The notes beneath the pieces are model-generated. The model made no database searches. It had not been told where the DNA came from and worked only from the letters and a program-made list of their open reading frames with translations. A stretch of DNA of 64,000 nt from Streptomyces sp. DvalAA-43 (GTDB lineage Bacteria > Actinomycetota > Actinomycetes > Streptomycetales > Streptomycetaceae). The DNA is taken from positions 124,001 through 188,000 of the forward strand of contig NZ_FMBW01000012.1 of NCBI RefSeq assembly GCF_900091725.1, written 5' to 3'. Shown here one piece after another: positions 36,118 to 44,031 of this stretch. The first letter of the stretch is position 1; the number at the start of each line of letters is the position of its first letter. The position numbers were made by a program, and so were the translations under genes.

Positions 36118-36145
36118 TGCCGACCCTGCCGCTGCGGGGTCGGCA
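36118..36145 (+). terminator. Strong hairpin after the AA10 gene
   Basis: TGCCGACCC and GGGTCGGCA form a perfect 9-bp GC-rich stem with a 10-nt loop, 27 bp after the AA10 stop at 36091. There is no long U-tract, as is usual in Streptomyces. Confidence 0.65.
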
Positions 36146-36343
36146 CCTCCCCTTACGGCCTGGGATGCCGCACCCCTCAGCATGATTATGGGCTGTTTCG
36201 ACGGCCCACATGGGGCAGAACCGAAGCGCCAAACGACGGCGAACTCACACAGCCAGGGCTGAGACGAGCCGGTCCTCGCTCCGACGGTCCTCGCCCCGCT
36301 GCCCACAGCCAGCGAACCGTGAAAAGCGATTTCGATACACGGC

Positions 36344-37498
36344 CTAGGGGCGGCGCGCGGTTGCTGTGGTGTGCTGCGGCGGCGCAGGCGGGGGCGTTGT
36401 CTCCAGGGCAGGCCGCGGGCGGATACGGGGCGGCTTCGGAACGCGGTGCGGTGGCAGGACCGCGACGGTCGCGCCGAGGTCCTCTGCAGTTTCGTTTACC
36501 TCACTGGCGAGGAATTCGAGCTGCCTGCCAAGGGCGTCGAGCCGGGCGCCCAGGCGCTGACCCTGAACGGACTCCAACGCGCGGGAGAACCCGGCTGCCT
36601 CATACAGGAGTTGACGCAGGTGTGTCATGGGGCCGCAGCCGCGTCCCTGCTCGGTGGCAGTGAGCAGGGCCTCGGACACGTCGCCCGCGCAGTGTGCCTC
36701 GGTGACGTCGCGGAGCAGCTCCTGGACGGGCACCTCCGGAGCCATCTCGGGGCGGTTGAACCGGGACGTGCCCTCAGCGCGGAGAACGCCGGGCGGCACT
36801 GGCCGGGGGAGTGTCTTGCCGGCGACGTACTCGTTGTCGTACCGGCCGATGACGCACCACCCGGGCGCATCCGGATCCCCGGCCAGGGCGATCACCTCGG
36901 AGACGTCCTCCTCGACCAGGTAGGCGAGGGTGATGCGGCGGCCGTCAGCCGCGTACCAGGACTCGATCAGATCCAGTGCCCCTCGGCTCCGCGCCAATCG
37001 GGCCCTTTCCGTCCACTCCCGTGCCTCGTCAGCCGTGAATTCGGGTCCGGGCTGGTGGTGCAGTTCGGCGAGGTGGGCGGCGATCGCGCCGTTCTCAGCC
37101 CAGTGAGCGAGGTGCGCCCACACCGCCTTCTCCTCACGCTCGGCGGGCTGGCCGGCGGCGCGCAGGATCTCCGCATGTGACGTGGCGAGGGAGTCGAGCA
37201 TGTCCCGCCACGCCTGGGTGTGCGCGGCGGGAGGCACCGTGTCGAGGGCTGTGCCGGCCGCCGCCAGCAGGGGGCCGGCGGCGTCGGCGAGGTCGAGCCG
37301 GTATCCGTCGAGAGCTGCCCGGGTGAGGCGGGTGCGAATCGCGGCTGCTTCCTGGGGGCGGACTATGCGTCCGTGCCGGTCGCGGACGGCGTCGAGGGCC
37401 GTCTCAGTCTCCCGGTCCAGGAGCGCCATTCTTGCCCGGAAGTCACCGCACTTGGCGCCGAGCTCGTGGATCTGTTGCGGGTCGGGGGTGACAGGGAT
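36344..37498 (-). CDS. Helical hypothetical protein, apparent ATC start
   Basis: ATG 37429 gives 361 residues, but the frame runs 23 codons further upstream through protein-like sequence (PDPQQIHELGAKCGDF) to an ATC at 37498. That ATC has GGAG 6 nt upstream and lies 19 bp after the previous stop, giving about 384 residues. The protein is largely helical (LAHWAENGAIAAHLAELHHQ; ALGRQLEFLASEVNETAEDL), with a beta-rich middle (LAYLVEEDVSEVIALAG) and a Pro-rich C-terminus. No catalytic motif is recognised. Confidence 0.65.
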   Translation of the reverse strand: MPVTPDPQQIHELGAKCGDFRARMALLDRETETALDAVRDRHGRIVRPQEAAAIRTRLTRAALDGYRLDLADAAGPLLAAAGTALDTVPPAAHTQAWRDMLDSLATSHAEILRAAGQPAEREEKAVWAHLAHWAENGAIAAHLAELHHQPGPEFTADEAREWTERARLARSRGALDLIESWYAADGRRITLAYLVEEDVSEVIALAGDPDAPGWCVIGRYDNEYVAGKTLPRPVPPGVLRAEGTSRFNRPEMAPEVPVQELLRDVTEAHCAGDVSEALLTATEQGRGCGPMTHLRQLLYEAAGFSRALESVQGQRLGARLDALGRQLEFLASEVNETAEDLGATVAVLPPHRVPKPPRIRPRPALETTPPPAPPQHTTATARRP

Positions 37499-37517
37499 CG
37501 GAGTCTCCTGGATGAGG

Positions 37518-37862
37518 TCAGCGGCGTGCTGCTCGGGGCGGGCATGCCTGGACGGCCGTAGCGGGCGGGCGGACCGGTCCCGAGAGCTGGTCGGGTGGGG
37601 CGGGGCGGGTATCGAGGCCCGGGCCGAGGCGTACGGGGTAGCGGGCGGTGGCCAGCATCTGTGCGGCCCAGGTCGACTGTTCGTTCTCCCAGTCGCGTCC
37701 CATGCCGAGTGGGAGCCGGATCGAGCGGCCGTTCAGCGACGGTACGGAGAGGAAGCCGGCTCGGAGCAGGATGTGTCCGGCGAAGGCATCGAAGGTGCCG
37801 TCGATCTTGACGTGGCCATCCCTTGTTCGGGCGATGCGGATCGGCTCCGGAGAGGGGTTCAT
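37518..37862 (-). CDS. Small protein with Gly-Phe module
   Basis: A 114-residue protein with ATG 37862, which overlaps the end of the next gene upstream by 4 bp. Its core is the short module (GHILLRAGFLSVPSLNGRSI, then RLPLGMGRDWENEQ) followed by a helix and a PVRLGPGLD end. The last 30 residues are Pro/Arg-rich. It is the shortest complete example of this module. Function unknown. Confidence 0.6.
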   Translation of the reverse strand: MNPSPEPIRIARTRDGHVKIDGTFDAFAGHILLRAGFLSVPSLNGRSIRLPLGMGRDWENEQSTWAAQMLATARYPVRLGPGLDTRPAPPDQLSGPVRPPATAVQACPPRAARR

Positions 37863-38314
37863 CGGCTGTGGCCGGCAGGAGAGGAAGCGAGGTGGACGGT
37901 GGGCGCGTAGGTGGGCTTCGGCGGGGCCGGACGTGCGGAGGGCGGCGAGGTCGTCGGCGCGGCACTGCGCTGGGGTGATCGGCCGGAGGCAGCCTGGGCG
38001 ATCCGTTTACGTCGCTCGGCAAGTCTGTTCGGCAGGCCCGGGCGAGTGGGGTTGGCGGGGGCGTAGGCGATGTCGGTGTCGACGTGTACGGCGTAGCCCT
38101 GGGCGCGGAGGTCCTGGGCGGCCTGGCGGGTTCGGCGTGGGCCGTCGAGCTCGGGTTCGGTGAGCTGATACAGGCTCGGCTCACCGGGGACGGCCTCGAA
38201 CTGGACCCGGGTGAGGAACCAGTCGGCGAGGTGGGCGGGAAGCGAAGAGTTGAAGCTGGCAACGTAGCCGTGCTGAGGGTGGCTGCCGAACACGAAGTGG
38301 ATGTCGGGGTCCAA
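37859..38314 (-). CDS. Small protein with Gly-Phe-like module
   Basis: A 151-residue protein with TTG start after GGAAGGAG. Residues 25-70 resemble the short module (LADWFLTRVQFEAVPGEPSL, then YQLTEPELDGPRRTRQ and LRAQGYAVHVDTDI). Here the Gly-Phe is replaced by Gln-Phe, so it is a diverged copy. The C-terminal half is Pro/Ser/Ala-rich. Confidence 0.6.
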   Translation of the reverse strand: MDPDIHFVFGSHPQHGYVASFNSSLPAHLADWFLTRVQFEAVPGEPSLYQLTEPELDGPRRTRQAAQDLRAQGYAVHVDTDIAYAPANPTRPGLPNRLAERRKRIAQAASGRSPQRSAAPTTSPPSARPAPPKPTYAPTVHLASSPAGHSR

Positions 38315-38350
38315 AGAGGAAGAATCTCCTTCCGGTAGGGGAGCCGTGGG

Positions 38351-39451
38351 TCAGCGGCGAGGGCCGGGAGTGTTTCGGGCCGGTGCGGGCGGAAGCACAC
38401 GCGGGGAGACGATGGTCCGGCCCGTCTCGGTGGCGGGCGGCTCGCTGGGAATGGAGCGGCGAGCCAGGTCGATGAGGCTCTCGCCGCCCTCTGCGAGCCA
38501 CCACACCACCTGATCGGTGCGAGGGGCCACGGCGGTTTCGGCACCGGCCTGGGCCCCAGCGGCAATGACGTCTTCCACCCGCTGGAGGACAGCAGCCTCG
38601 TGCTCGCTCTGCGTGGCCAGGGCGCGCACCGCAGCGGTGACCTGCGGCGCCGTTGTGGTGAAGCGGCCGTAGGCGTCGATGAGATCCTTCGGCGCCGGCT
38701 CAGGGACTGCGCCTGACTCGTAGATCTGGCGTGTCCGGTCCAGGTCCTCCTCCAACGAGTTGACCTGGCAGTGGAGCACGGCCCGCGTGTAGGCAGGCAG
38801 CAGACGGGAGTTGATCTGCCAGGCGGCGGAGGCCGACGTCTGCTGCACGGTCACGCTTGCGGGCGGGGTGACGAGTCCGTCGGGATGCAGATTGATGGGG
38901 TGGAGTGCGCCGACGTGATACAGGTCGCGCTGCGGGTCGCGGATGATGGCGAGTTCGGCCCCGTCGTCACGCCGAAGTACGGCCGCCCACCGCACACGGC
39001 GCTGGTCCAGCGTGGCAGCCATGGATGGGCTCCACATGCAGGCGGCGAGGTCTTCTTGCCAGACGCGCATCGCGTAACTTTCGACGCTTACGCTCCACTG
39101 GCCCGGCAGGTGATCGACCAGGTCGCGTGCGAAGTCGCCGATGTAGGTTTCACCGCTCGATGTGATCTTTATCTGGGTGGCCCGGGCGACTACGCCGAGG
39201 GTGAGCAAGACCTCGCGGGTGCGGTCGAGATCCGTCAGCGGGATGGCGCGGTTGCCGTCGTCAGACTTCTCGAATCCTGCGGTGTCCAACGTGGTGTGCG
39301 CCCAGCGCCAGTTGTCACCGTCGACCAGTGCGACGATGCCATCGCGGGAACTGGTGAACAGGGTGACTTCGCAGGAGGATTGTCCGGCGGCGGCGCCACC
39401 TGACGTGCTTCTACCTGGCGTGGCGAATCGGGCGTACTCGGGGAGGTCCAC
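38351..39451 (-). CDS. Accessory protein related to 28037 and 41640 proteins
   Basis: A 366-residue protein with GTG start after GAAGGAG; it overlaps the end of the next gene upstream by 41 bp. An N-terminal segment carries TTLDTAGFEKSDDGNRAIPL (short module). Residues 150-230 share the 28.0 kb protein's pattern (VLRRDDGAELAIIRDP; SRLLPAYTRAVLHCQV). A helical region follows (IDAYGRFTTTAPQVTAAVRA). No enzyme motif is recognised. Confidence 0.6.
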   Translation of the reverse strand: MDLPEYARFATPGRSTSGGAAAGQSSCEVTLFTSSRDGIVALVDGDNWRWAHTTLDTAGFEKSDDGNRAIPLTDLDRTREVLLTLGVVARATQIKITSSGETYIGDFARDLVDHLPGQWSVSVESYAMRVWQEDLAACMWSPSMAATLDQRRVRWAAVLRRDDGAELAIIRDPQRDLYHVGALHPINLHPDGLVTPPASVTVQQTSASAAWQINSRLLPAYTRAVLHCQVNSLEEDLDRTRQIYESGAVPEPAPKDLIDAYGRFTTTAPQVTAAVRALATQSEHEAAVLQRVEDVIAAGAQAGAETAVAPRTDQVVWWLAEGGESLIDLARRSIPSEPPATETGRTIVSPRVLPPAPARNTPGPRR

Positions 39452-39977
39452 AGAGCGGCTCCTTCGGCCGGGATGTTGCGGGAGGCCGGGACGGTGTCAC
39501 GGTTGGCCAGGCGTCCGGGTTGCTGAAGTCGGTGAGAGGGTCGGCGTCCCAGCTGACGACGGGGCCGGATGCGGCATAGAGCGTGGGGATCACTTCGATG
39601 CCGCGCGGGCGTAGGACGTATCCCCACTCCAGGTCCTGGTCGGCGGCGGTCGTCTCGGTGACTGTCATACGGGTAGGCGGCGAGCCGTCCGGGGTGATCA
39701 AGTCGTCCATGGTGCGGCTGGACCACCGGAACCCGCCGGTGAGGGCGGCGACGGTCTCGGACGGTGCCCCGTCGAGGAGATCGGAGCCCAGCTCATCCCA
39801 GCCGATGGCGACGTCGTCCACCAGGTGCCGTGTCATCGCGTCAAGGTTCCGGCCGTAGCGGTACTGAAACGCGGTGAGCAGCACCGGAAGCTTCGCGGAG
39901 GGCGCGCCGTCGAGATGGACGTATATGCCGGTGTACCCGGTCGGGGTGGGGCGGGCGATGAAGGAACGGGTCGACAG
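39411..39977 (-). CDS. MSTRS-type plasmid/phage protein with CTG start
   Basis: GGAGG lies 6 nt before a CTG at 39977 and the next codons give STRSFIARPTPTG. The N-terminus MSTRS(F/M/Y)IA is a familiar start in actinobacterial plasmid and phage proteins that continue with a YVHxDG motif, here IYVHLDGAPSAKL. This strongly supports CTG as the initiator. About 188 residues. The middle contains a helical region and FRWSSRTMDDLITPDG. The function of the family is unknown. Confidence 0.7.
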   Translation of the reverse strand: MSTRSFIARPTPTGYTGIYVHLDGAPSAKLPVLLTAFQYRYGRNLDAMTRHLVDDVAIGWDELGSDLLDGAPSETVAALTGGFRWSSRTMDDLITPDGSPPTRMTVTETTAADQDLEWGYVLRPRGIEVIPTLYAASGPVVSWDADPLTDFSNPDAWPTVTPSRPPATSRPKEPLCGPPRVRPIRHAR

Positions 39978-39999
39978 GTGAAGCCTCCAGAGGTGTGCG

Positions 40000-40532
40000 C
40001 TAGCGGCCGGGTGCAGGGCCGGCGGGCGGCGGGACGGGCGGAGCCGGGGGCAGGCTCGGTCCTGTCTTCGCGGCCGGTCGCGGCGCGGGTGCGGGGTCGT
40101 ACTCGTCGCGCAGGACGGCGAGATCGGCCTCGTCAGCGAGGGCGAGCACGGAAAGGCTGCGGCTGGCCGCTTCCAGCAGCATCTTGGGCGGATTCCCCAG
40201 CTCCGCACCCCGGTGGCGGTCGCCCCACCGCGCGATGGACACGAGAAGGTCGCTCACCGCGCTCAGCGCGGGCTGGGCGGAGTCCAGGAGGTGCTGGGTG
40301 ATGGCGCTGACCTCGGCGGGGGTCTGCGCTGCGGCGAGCGCCGCGAGATACGGGGCCGCGTCCGGTGCCGGTAGCGGCTCGTCGGGCAGCGGGTGCTTGG
40401 TGAGGAACTCTTAGGAGTCGCGGCGGGCCCAGCGCAGCAGATCACGCGGGTGGCGATACCGAAGTGCGCGGCTGCGATCTGTTCGGAGGTCCGGCCGACG
40501 TTGTCGTACAGCTCGAAGTCGGGATCTTGCAT
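40000..40532 (-). pseudogene. Broken helix-turn-helix/helical-module gene
   Basis: ATG 40532 follows GGAG and encodes SEQIAAAHFGIATR, the start of a helix-turn-helix. The frame is then lost near 40444. The restored frame reads DLLRWARRDS, meets TAA at 40411-40413, and continues open as EFLTKHPLPDEPL through a helical module (TPAEVSAITQHLLDSAQPAL) to TAG at 40000. A CAA-to-TAA change and a 1-2 bp indel would explain both lesions. The last part could be read from GTG 40257, but its N-terminus would be missing. Confidence 0.5.
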
Positions 40533-40541
40533 GTCAGGCTC

Positions 40542-41588
40542 CTAGACGGCGGTGCTCGGGCCGGCCGCTGTGGCGTCGGTGCGGCGGCAGCCATAGCCGA
40601 GCAGGCTCGACGGACCCGGCGTGCTGGGGACGGAGGCGACGTCTGAGCAGGTGAACGTGTAGGTGAAGGCGGGGCTCGGGCTGGTGCCGAGCCAGGCGCG
40701 GTCCTGCTTCTCCGGCCTGATCCGTAGGCCCGCGGTGGTGGAAGCGTCGTGCTGGGCGTGCGTGTGGGAGAACACGACGAGCGCTCCGGTAGTCGTCTTC
40801 AGGGCGTACGCCTCGGGGTACTCGGGCTTCTCCGCGGTGAAACGGGTGGTGCCGCGCGTCCCGAACTTGTTCACGGTGTCCCGGTGGACCTTGACTTGCT
40901 GCTCGGATGCCTTCGTCGCGGCGAACACCTTCCTTCCTGCACCTCCGGTGGCGAAGTTGTCGCCGACGGCCGCGCGCAGCTGCTCGGCCGGGATGGCGAG
41001 CTTGGTGGAGGCCGGGTCGATGGGGGTGGCGTAGCCGTCCTGGTCGAGCACGATCTGCGGGAGCTGCTGCGGGTCGTCGATGTCGACGGTCGAGACCATC
41101 TCCCACTGCTTCGTCTTCGTGTTCTCGGCCAGGACGAGGACACGGGCGTACTGCTGGGAGCTGCCGGCGCGGGTGACGGCGGCGAACCACTTCCGCTTCC
41201 CAGCTGTGAGGCGCGGGATGTAGAGGTCGGTCTGGGTCACGTCGTACGACCAGGCACGGAACGGCTTCCGGTCGGCATTCGGGAGCCCCTCGTCCTCCTT
41301 GAGGTCGGCCAGCGTCATCGCATAGCGCGGGCCGTCTTCGACGGTGTCGAGTAGTGCGCGGTCCTTCGCGGCGAGCGCGAGGTTGTTCGTCTTCGAGTAG
41401 TGGGTGATGGCATCGCGTGCCTCGGCCGGGGTGAGAGCCGGGGCCGCCTTCGCGACAGTTGCGGCGCTGGGGGGCCGCCTCACCTTGGCCGCGTCGGGGC
41501 TGTCGCTGTCCGTGGTGCAGGCGGTGGCGGCCAGGGCGATGCAGAGGGCGGTGGTGATCAGCGGAATGGTGTGACGAGCGGGACGGAT
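40542..41588 (-). CDS. Predicted lipoprotein with ATC start
   Basis: No ATG, GTG or TTG lies in frame before GTG 41483, which would drop the export signal. GGAG lies 5 nt before an ATC at 41588. Reading from there gives RPARHTIPLITTALCIALAA then TACTTDSD: two basic residues, a hydrophobic core and a lipobox Cys at residue 24. The mature protein (about 325 residues) has two similar beta-rich halves, with WSYDVTQTDLYIPRLTAGKR, VVFSHTHAQHDA and a CRRT near the end. It would be anchored outside the membrane, possibly near the mating channel. The ATC start is the only reading that makes a complete signal. Confidence 0.75.
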   Translation of the reverse strand: MRPARHTIPLITTALCIALAATACTTDSDSPDAAKVRRPPSAATVAKAAPALTPAEARDAITHYSKTNNLALAAKDRALLDTVEDGPRYAMTLADLKEDEGLPNADRKPFRAWSYDVTQTDLYIPRLTAGKRKWFAAVTRAGSSQQYARVLVLAENTKTKQWEMVSTVDIDDPQQLPQIVLDQDGYATPIDPASTKLAIPAEQLRAAVGDNFATGGAGRKVFAATKASEQQVKVHRDTVNKFGTRGTTRFTAEKPEYPEAYALKTTTGALVVFSHTHAQHDASTTAGLRIRPEKQDRAWLGTSPSPAFTYTFTCSDVASVPSTPGPSSLLGYGCRRTDATAAGPSTAV

Positions 41589-41639
41589 GAGGGCTCCATG
41601 TGCTGGGGGCGGTGGGCGTAGTCGCGCAGGGCGGTTGGC

Positions 41640-42434
41640 CTACTGGTGGTGGGTACCGACGGACGTGCTGGTGGTCGGGAAGGAGGCCGGCCGCGGGGTT
41701 GTGGCGGCGGTCGGAGTGGCGCGTGTTGCGGTGTGGCGGCGGAGGTTCACGCCGAGGCCCTGGGCGGCGAGCTCCCGGGTCAGGGCTTGCACGCGCAGTG
41801 CCCGCCCGTCTTCGCCGTACGCGGCGGGCAGAAGAAAAGCCGCCTGGTGGGGGTGGTACTGGAAGCCGTGGGCGAAGAGCGCCATGCGGACGTCCTCTGG
41901 CACGCTCTTGTACGGCACACCGAGGGCGCCGTCGTTGTAGTAGGTCAGGGTGAGGACCTGGGAGACCTGCGGTGGGGCGGGCCGGTGCGGGGGCTCGGGC
42001 TGGTCTTCCGCGTTGTGGAGCACCGCGTGCAGGGCCTGTTCGTAGCGGGGGAGTACCCGGCGGGTGACGCGGGCAGCGGCCCGTGCGGGGTCGTTGGGGA
42101 CGGCGATGCCGTTGGGCTCCTCGACACCCTCGAAGTGGTGGGGCTTGAGACTGGCGTCTTCCGGCTGGAGTGGAGCGACGACGAACTGTTCGGGGTGCAG
42201 GGGCCGGTGGGTGACGTAGAGCCGTTCGCGTTCGGGCCCGTGGAGGACGGCGTCGTGAGGGAGGACGTACGTGCTGACGACGTGGTCGATGTGCCCGGCG
42301 TCCCAGAGCTGGTTGGTTGTGCGGTATTGGTCCTTGTACGTGGTGTGGTGCTGGTATGTGCTGGTCCAGGGGCCGGGCAGGCGGGCGGCCAGAGCGGTGG
42401 CGAATGTGGACAGGTCAGTGCGTGGCGTGGGCAT
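41640..42434 (-). CDS. Accessory protein, paralogue of 28037-28789
   Basis: A 264-residue protein; ATG 42434 follows AGGAG. Residues 12-150 follow the 28.0 kb protein (LAARLPGPWTSTYQ, EEPNGIAVPNDPA, RRVLPRYEQALHAV). The C-terminal part has the short Gly-Phe module (RMALFAHGFQYHPHQAAFLL). The tail is Thr/Pro-rich. Function unknown; it is adjacent to a predicted lipoprotein and channel genes. Confidence 0.6.
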   Translation of the reverse strand: MPTPRTDLSTFATALAARLPGPWTSTYQHHTTYKDQYRTTNQLWDAGHIDHVVSTYVLPHDAVLHGPERERLYVTHRPLHPEQFVVAPLQPEDASLKPHHFEGVEEPNGIAVPNDPARAAARVTRRVLPRYEQALHAVLHNAEDQPEPPHRPAPPQVSQVLTLTYYNDGALGVPYKSVPEDVRMALFAHGFQYHPHQAAFLLPAAYGEDGRALRVQALTRELAAQGLGVNLRRHTATRATPTAATTPRPASFPTTSTSVGTHHQ

Positions 42435-42469
42435 GGGCTCCTGATGGCGAGGGGGCTGGGATTGCGGTG

Positions 42470-43459
42470 TCAGCGCGTGTGCCGGTGGGGAGTCGGAAGA
42501 CCGGGCAGGGGCAGACGGGGCGCATGGGCCGGGGATGCTGGCGGCCGGTGCGGCTGCGGGGGAGCGGTGAGTGCTCGCATCCGGTCCTCGGCCACGTTCA
42601 GGGTCTCCCCGAGGTTCCGGATCTCGGCAGCCGCGTCGGCGAGGTCGTACGAGAGGTCGAACCCGTCGTCCTCTTCGGCTTCTTTGGCTTTCTCGCCCGC
42701 GGCTTCGAGTAGTTCCCCCATCCGCTCCAGCAGGCCGTGGGTCGGTTCCAGGATCTGGCCCAGCAGCGCGGCAGCCTCTGCGTACGTTGTGTTGTCGTTG
42801 AGCTGGTCCGTGAGGGCAAGGAGGGCATCGCCGTAGATGTACGTGGTGGTGCGGTCCGCGGCAGCGGCCGGGCCGAGGGGGGCGCCCGCAGTCCGGGCAA
42901 CGCTGGCGTGGTTCAAGGGCTCTGGGGCGCGGGGAGGCGGGGCTGTGGACATGGGGGGAAGCTCGGTAGGTGAGGGTGGAGCGGGAAGCAGCCCGAGTTG
43001 GCTGAGTCGCCTATCGATCGCCTCGATCAGGAACGGGGCGCTGCCGCCGTTGCGTACCTCGGGACGTGCAGGGGCATGGGGGTCGTCCGCGGGCACCGAA
43101 TCGTAGACGATCTCGTACAGCGCATGGTCGTCGGGGTGTTGACGGGTGACGGACCATCCCTCCGGATCCCCCGGCGGGCGGCTGGAAGGTGGCTCCTGCG
43201 GCGGGGAGATGATCAGGTAGCTGTCGTCGGGGAGCGGTACATGCACCACGTACGCACTCAGACCGAACTCAAGGTTGCACTCCAGTCCGCGCTGGCGCAG
43301 TGGGGTGGTGATGTGCGCGTGGCGGCTCCACAACTCCTGCCACCACGCGGTGCTCGCGTTGCGGTGGTCAGGGAGCGGTGCGAGTGGTGATGCACTGGCC
43401 GGGTAGTGGTGCTGTGCGTTGTGGAAGGTGACCGGGGCGTTCTCGCGGTCAGCGGCCAC
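42470..43459 (-). CDS. Hypothetical protein with helical module at C-terminus
   Basis: About 329 residues. GTG 43459 overlaps the upstream stop by 11 bp. Residues 30-95 are beta-rich (FGLSAYVVHVPLPDDSYLII). Residues 225-300 carry the helical module (LLGQILEPTHGLLERMGEL) and an acidic stretch (KAKEAEEDDGFD). There is no signal peptide or enzyme motif. Confidence 0.55.
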   Translation of the reverse strand: MAADRENAPVTFHNAQHHYPASASPLAPLPDHRNASTAWWQELWSRHAHITTPLRQRGLECNLEFGLSAYVVHVPLPDDSYLIISPPQEPPSSRPPGDPEGWSVTRQHPDDHALYEIVYDSVPADDPHAPARPEVRNGGSAPFLIEAIDRRLSQLGLLPAPPSPTELPPMSTAPPPRAPEPLNHASVARTAGAPLGPAAAADRTTTYIYGDALLALTDQLNDNTTYAEAAALLGQILEPTHGLLERMGELLEAAGEKAKEAEEDDGFDLSYDLADAAAEIRNLGETLNVAEDRMRALTAPPQPHRPPASPAHAPRLPLPGLPTPHRHTR

Positions 43460-44018
43460 GGGCGCTCCCGTGCGAGGCCGGGCCGGAACGGGCCGGCGGG
43501 AGCTGGCGGGCGGGGAAGAAGCTGTGGAAGTCGAGGTGGCCGTCGAGTTCCTTGGACGCGTCGCGGAGAGATTCCGATGCGCGCCGCAGGTAGGCACGCG
43601 CTGTGGCGTGCTCGATGACCATGGAGTTCGCCGGGTACTGCTTGATGATCGGCGTGGCGGCCCGAGACAGGGCCAGGGCGGTTTCCGCGGTCTCGGCGAA
43701 GCACGGTACTGCGTGGCTCGACATGGTGGATGCCATCGCGAGGCGGGCGAGTACGGCTCTGCCGACACGGTTCGTACTGTGAGGGGTCCGGGCGAAGTCG
43801 GCAGTCAGCTGAACGACGTTGTGGGAGAGGGCCTGTGCGTCGACGGCATGCTGGAGCAGGTCGGTGTAGGAGGGCGAGGCCGGTACACGACCGTTCTCGT
43901 CCAGCAGCTGCCACTGTTGGGCGGCATCGAGCAGTTTGGTCTTCATTGTGTCGAGTACGCCGATAAGGTGGAGAACGGTGTCGTGAGGTATCAGTTCACG
44001 CGAGTTATCAGGTTTCAT
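43449..44018 (-). CDS. Helical hypothetical protein next to the VirB4-like gene
   Basis: A 189-residue protein with ATG 44018, 13 bp downstream of the VirB4-like stop. It is nearly all helical (TVLHLIGVLDTMKTKLLDAA; FAETAETALALSRAATPI) with a short Gly/Ser-rich tail. It resembles the regulatory helical proteins in these arrays; no named family. It is probably co-transcribed with the channel genes. Confidence 0.6.
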   Translation of the reverse strand: MKPDNSRELIPHDTVLHLIGVLDTMKTKLLDAAQQWQLLDENGRVPASPSYTDLLQHAVDAQALSHNVVQLTADFARTPHSTNRVGRAVLARLAMASTMSSHAVPCFAETAETALALSRAATPIIKQYPANSMVIEHATARAYLRRASESLRDASKELDGHLDFHSFFPARQLPPARSGPASHGSARGR

Positions 44019-44031
44019 GAGCTTTTGGCTT

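Noticed and set aside
36344..37498. A relaxase in the large helical protein
   Set aside because: No HxH motif and no catalytic Tyr context was found; the sequence is helical without nuclease features.
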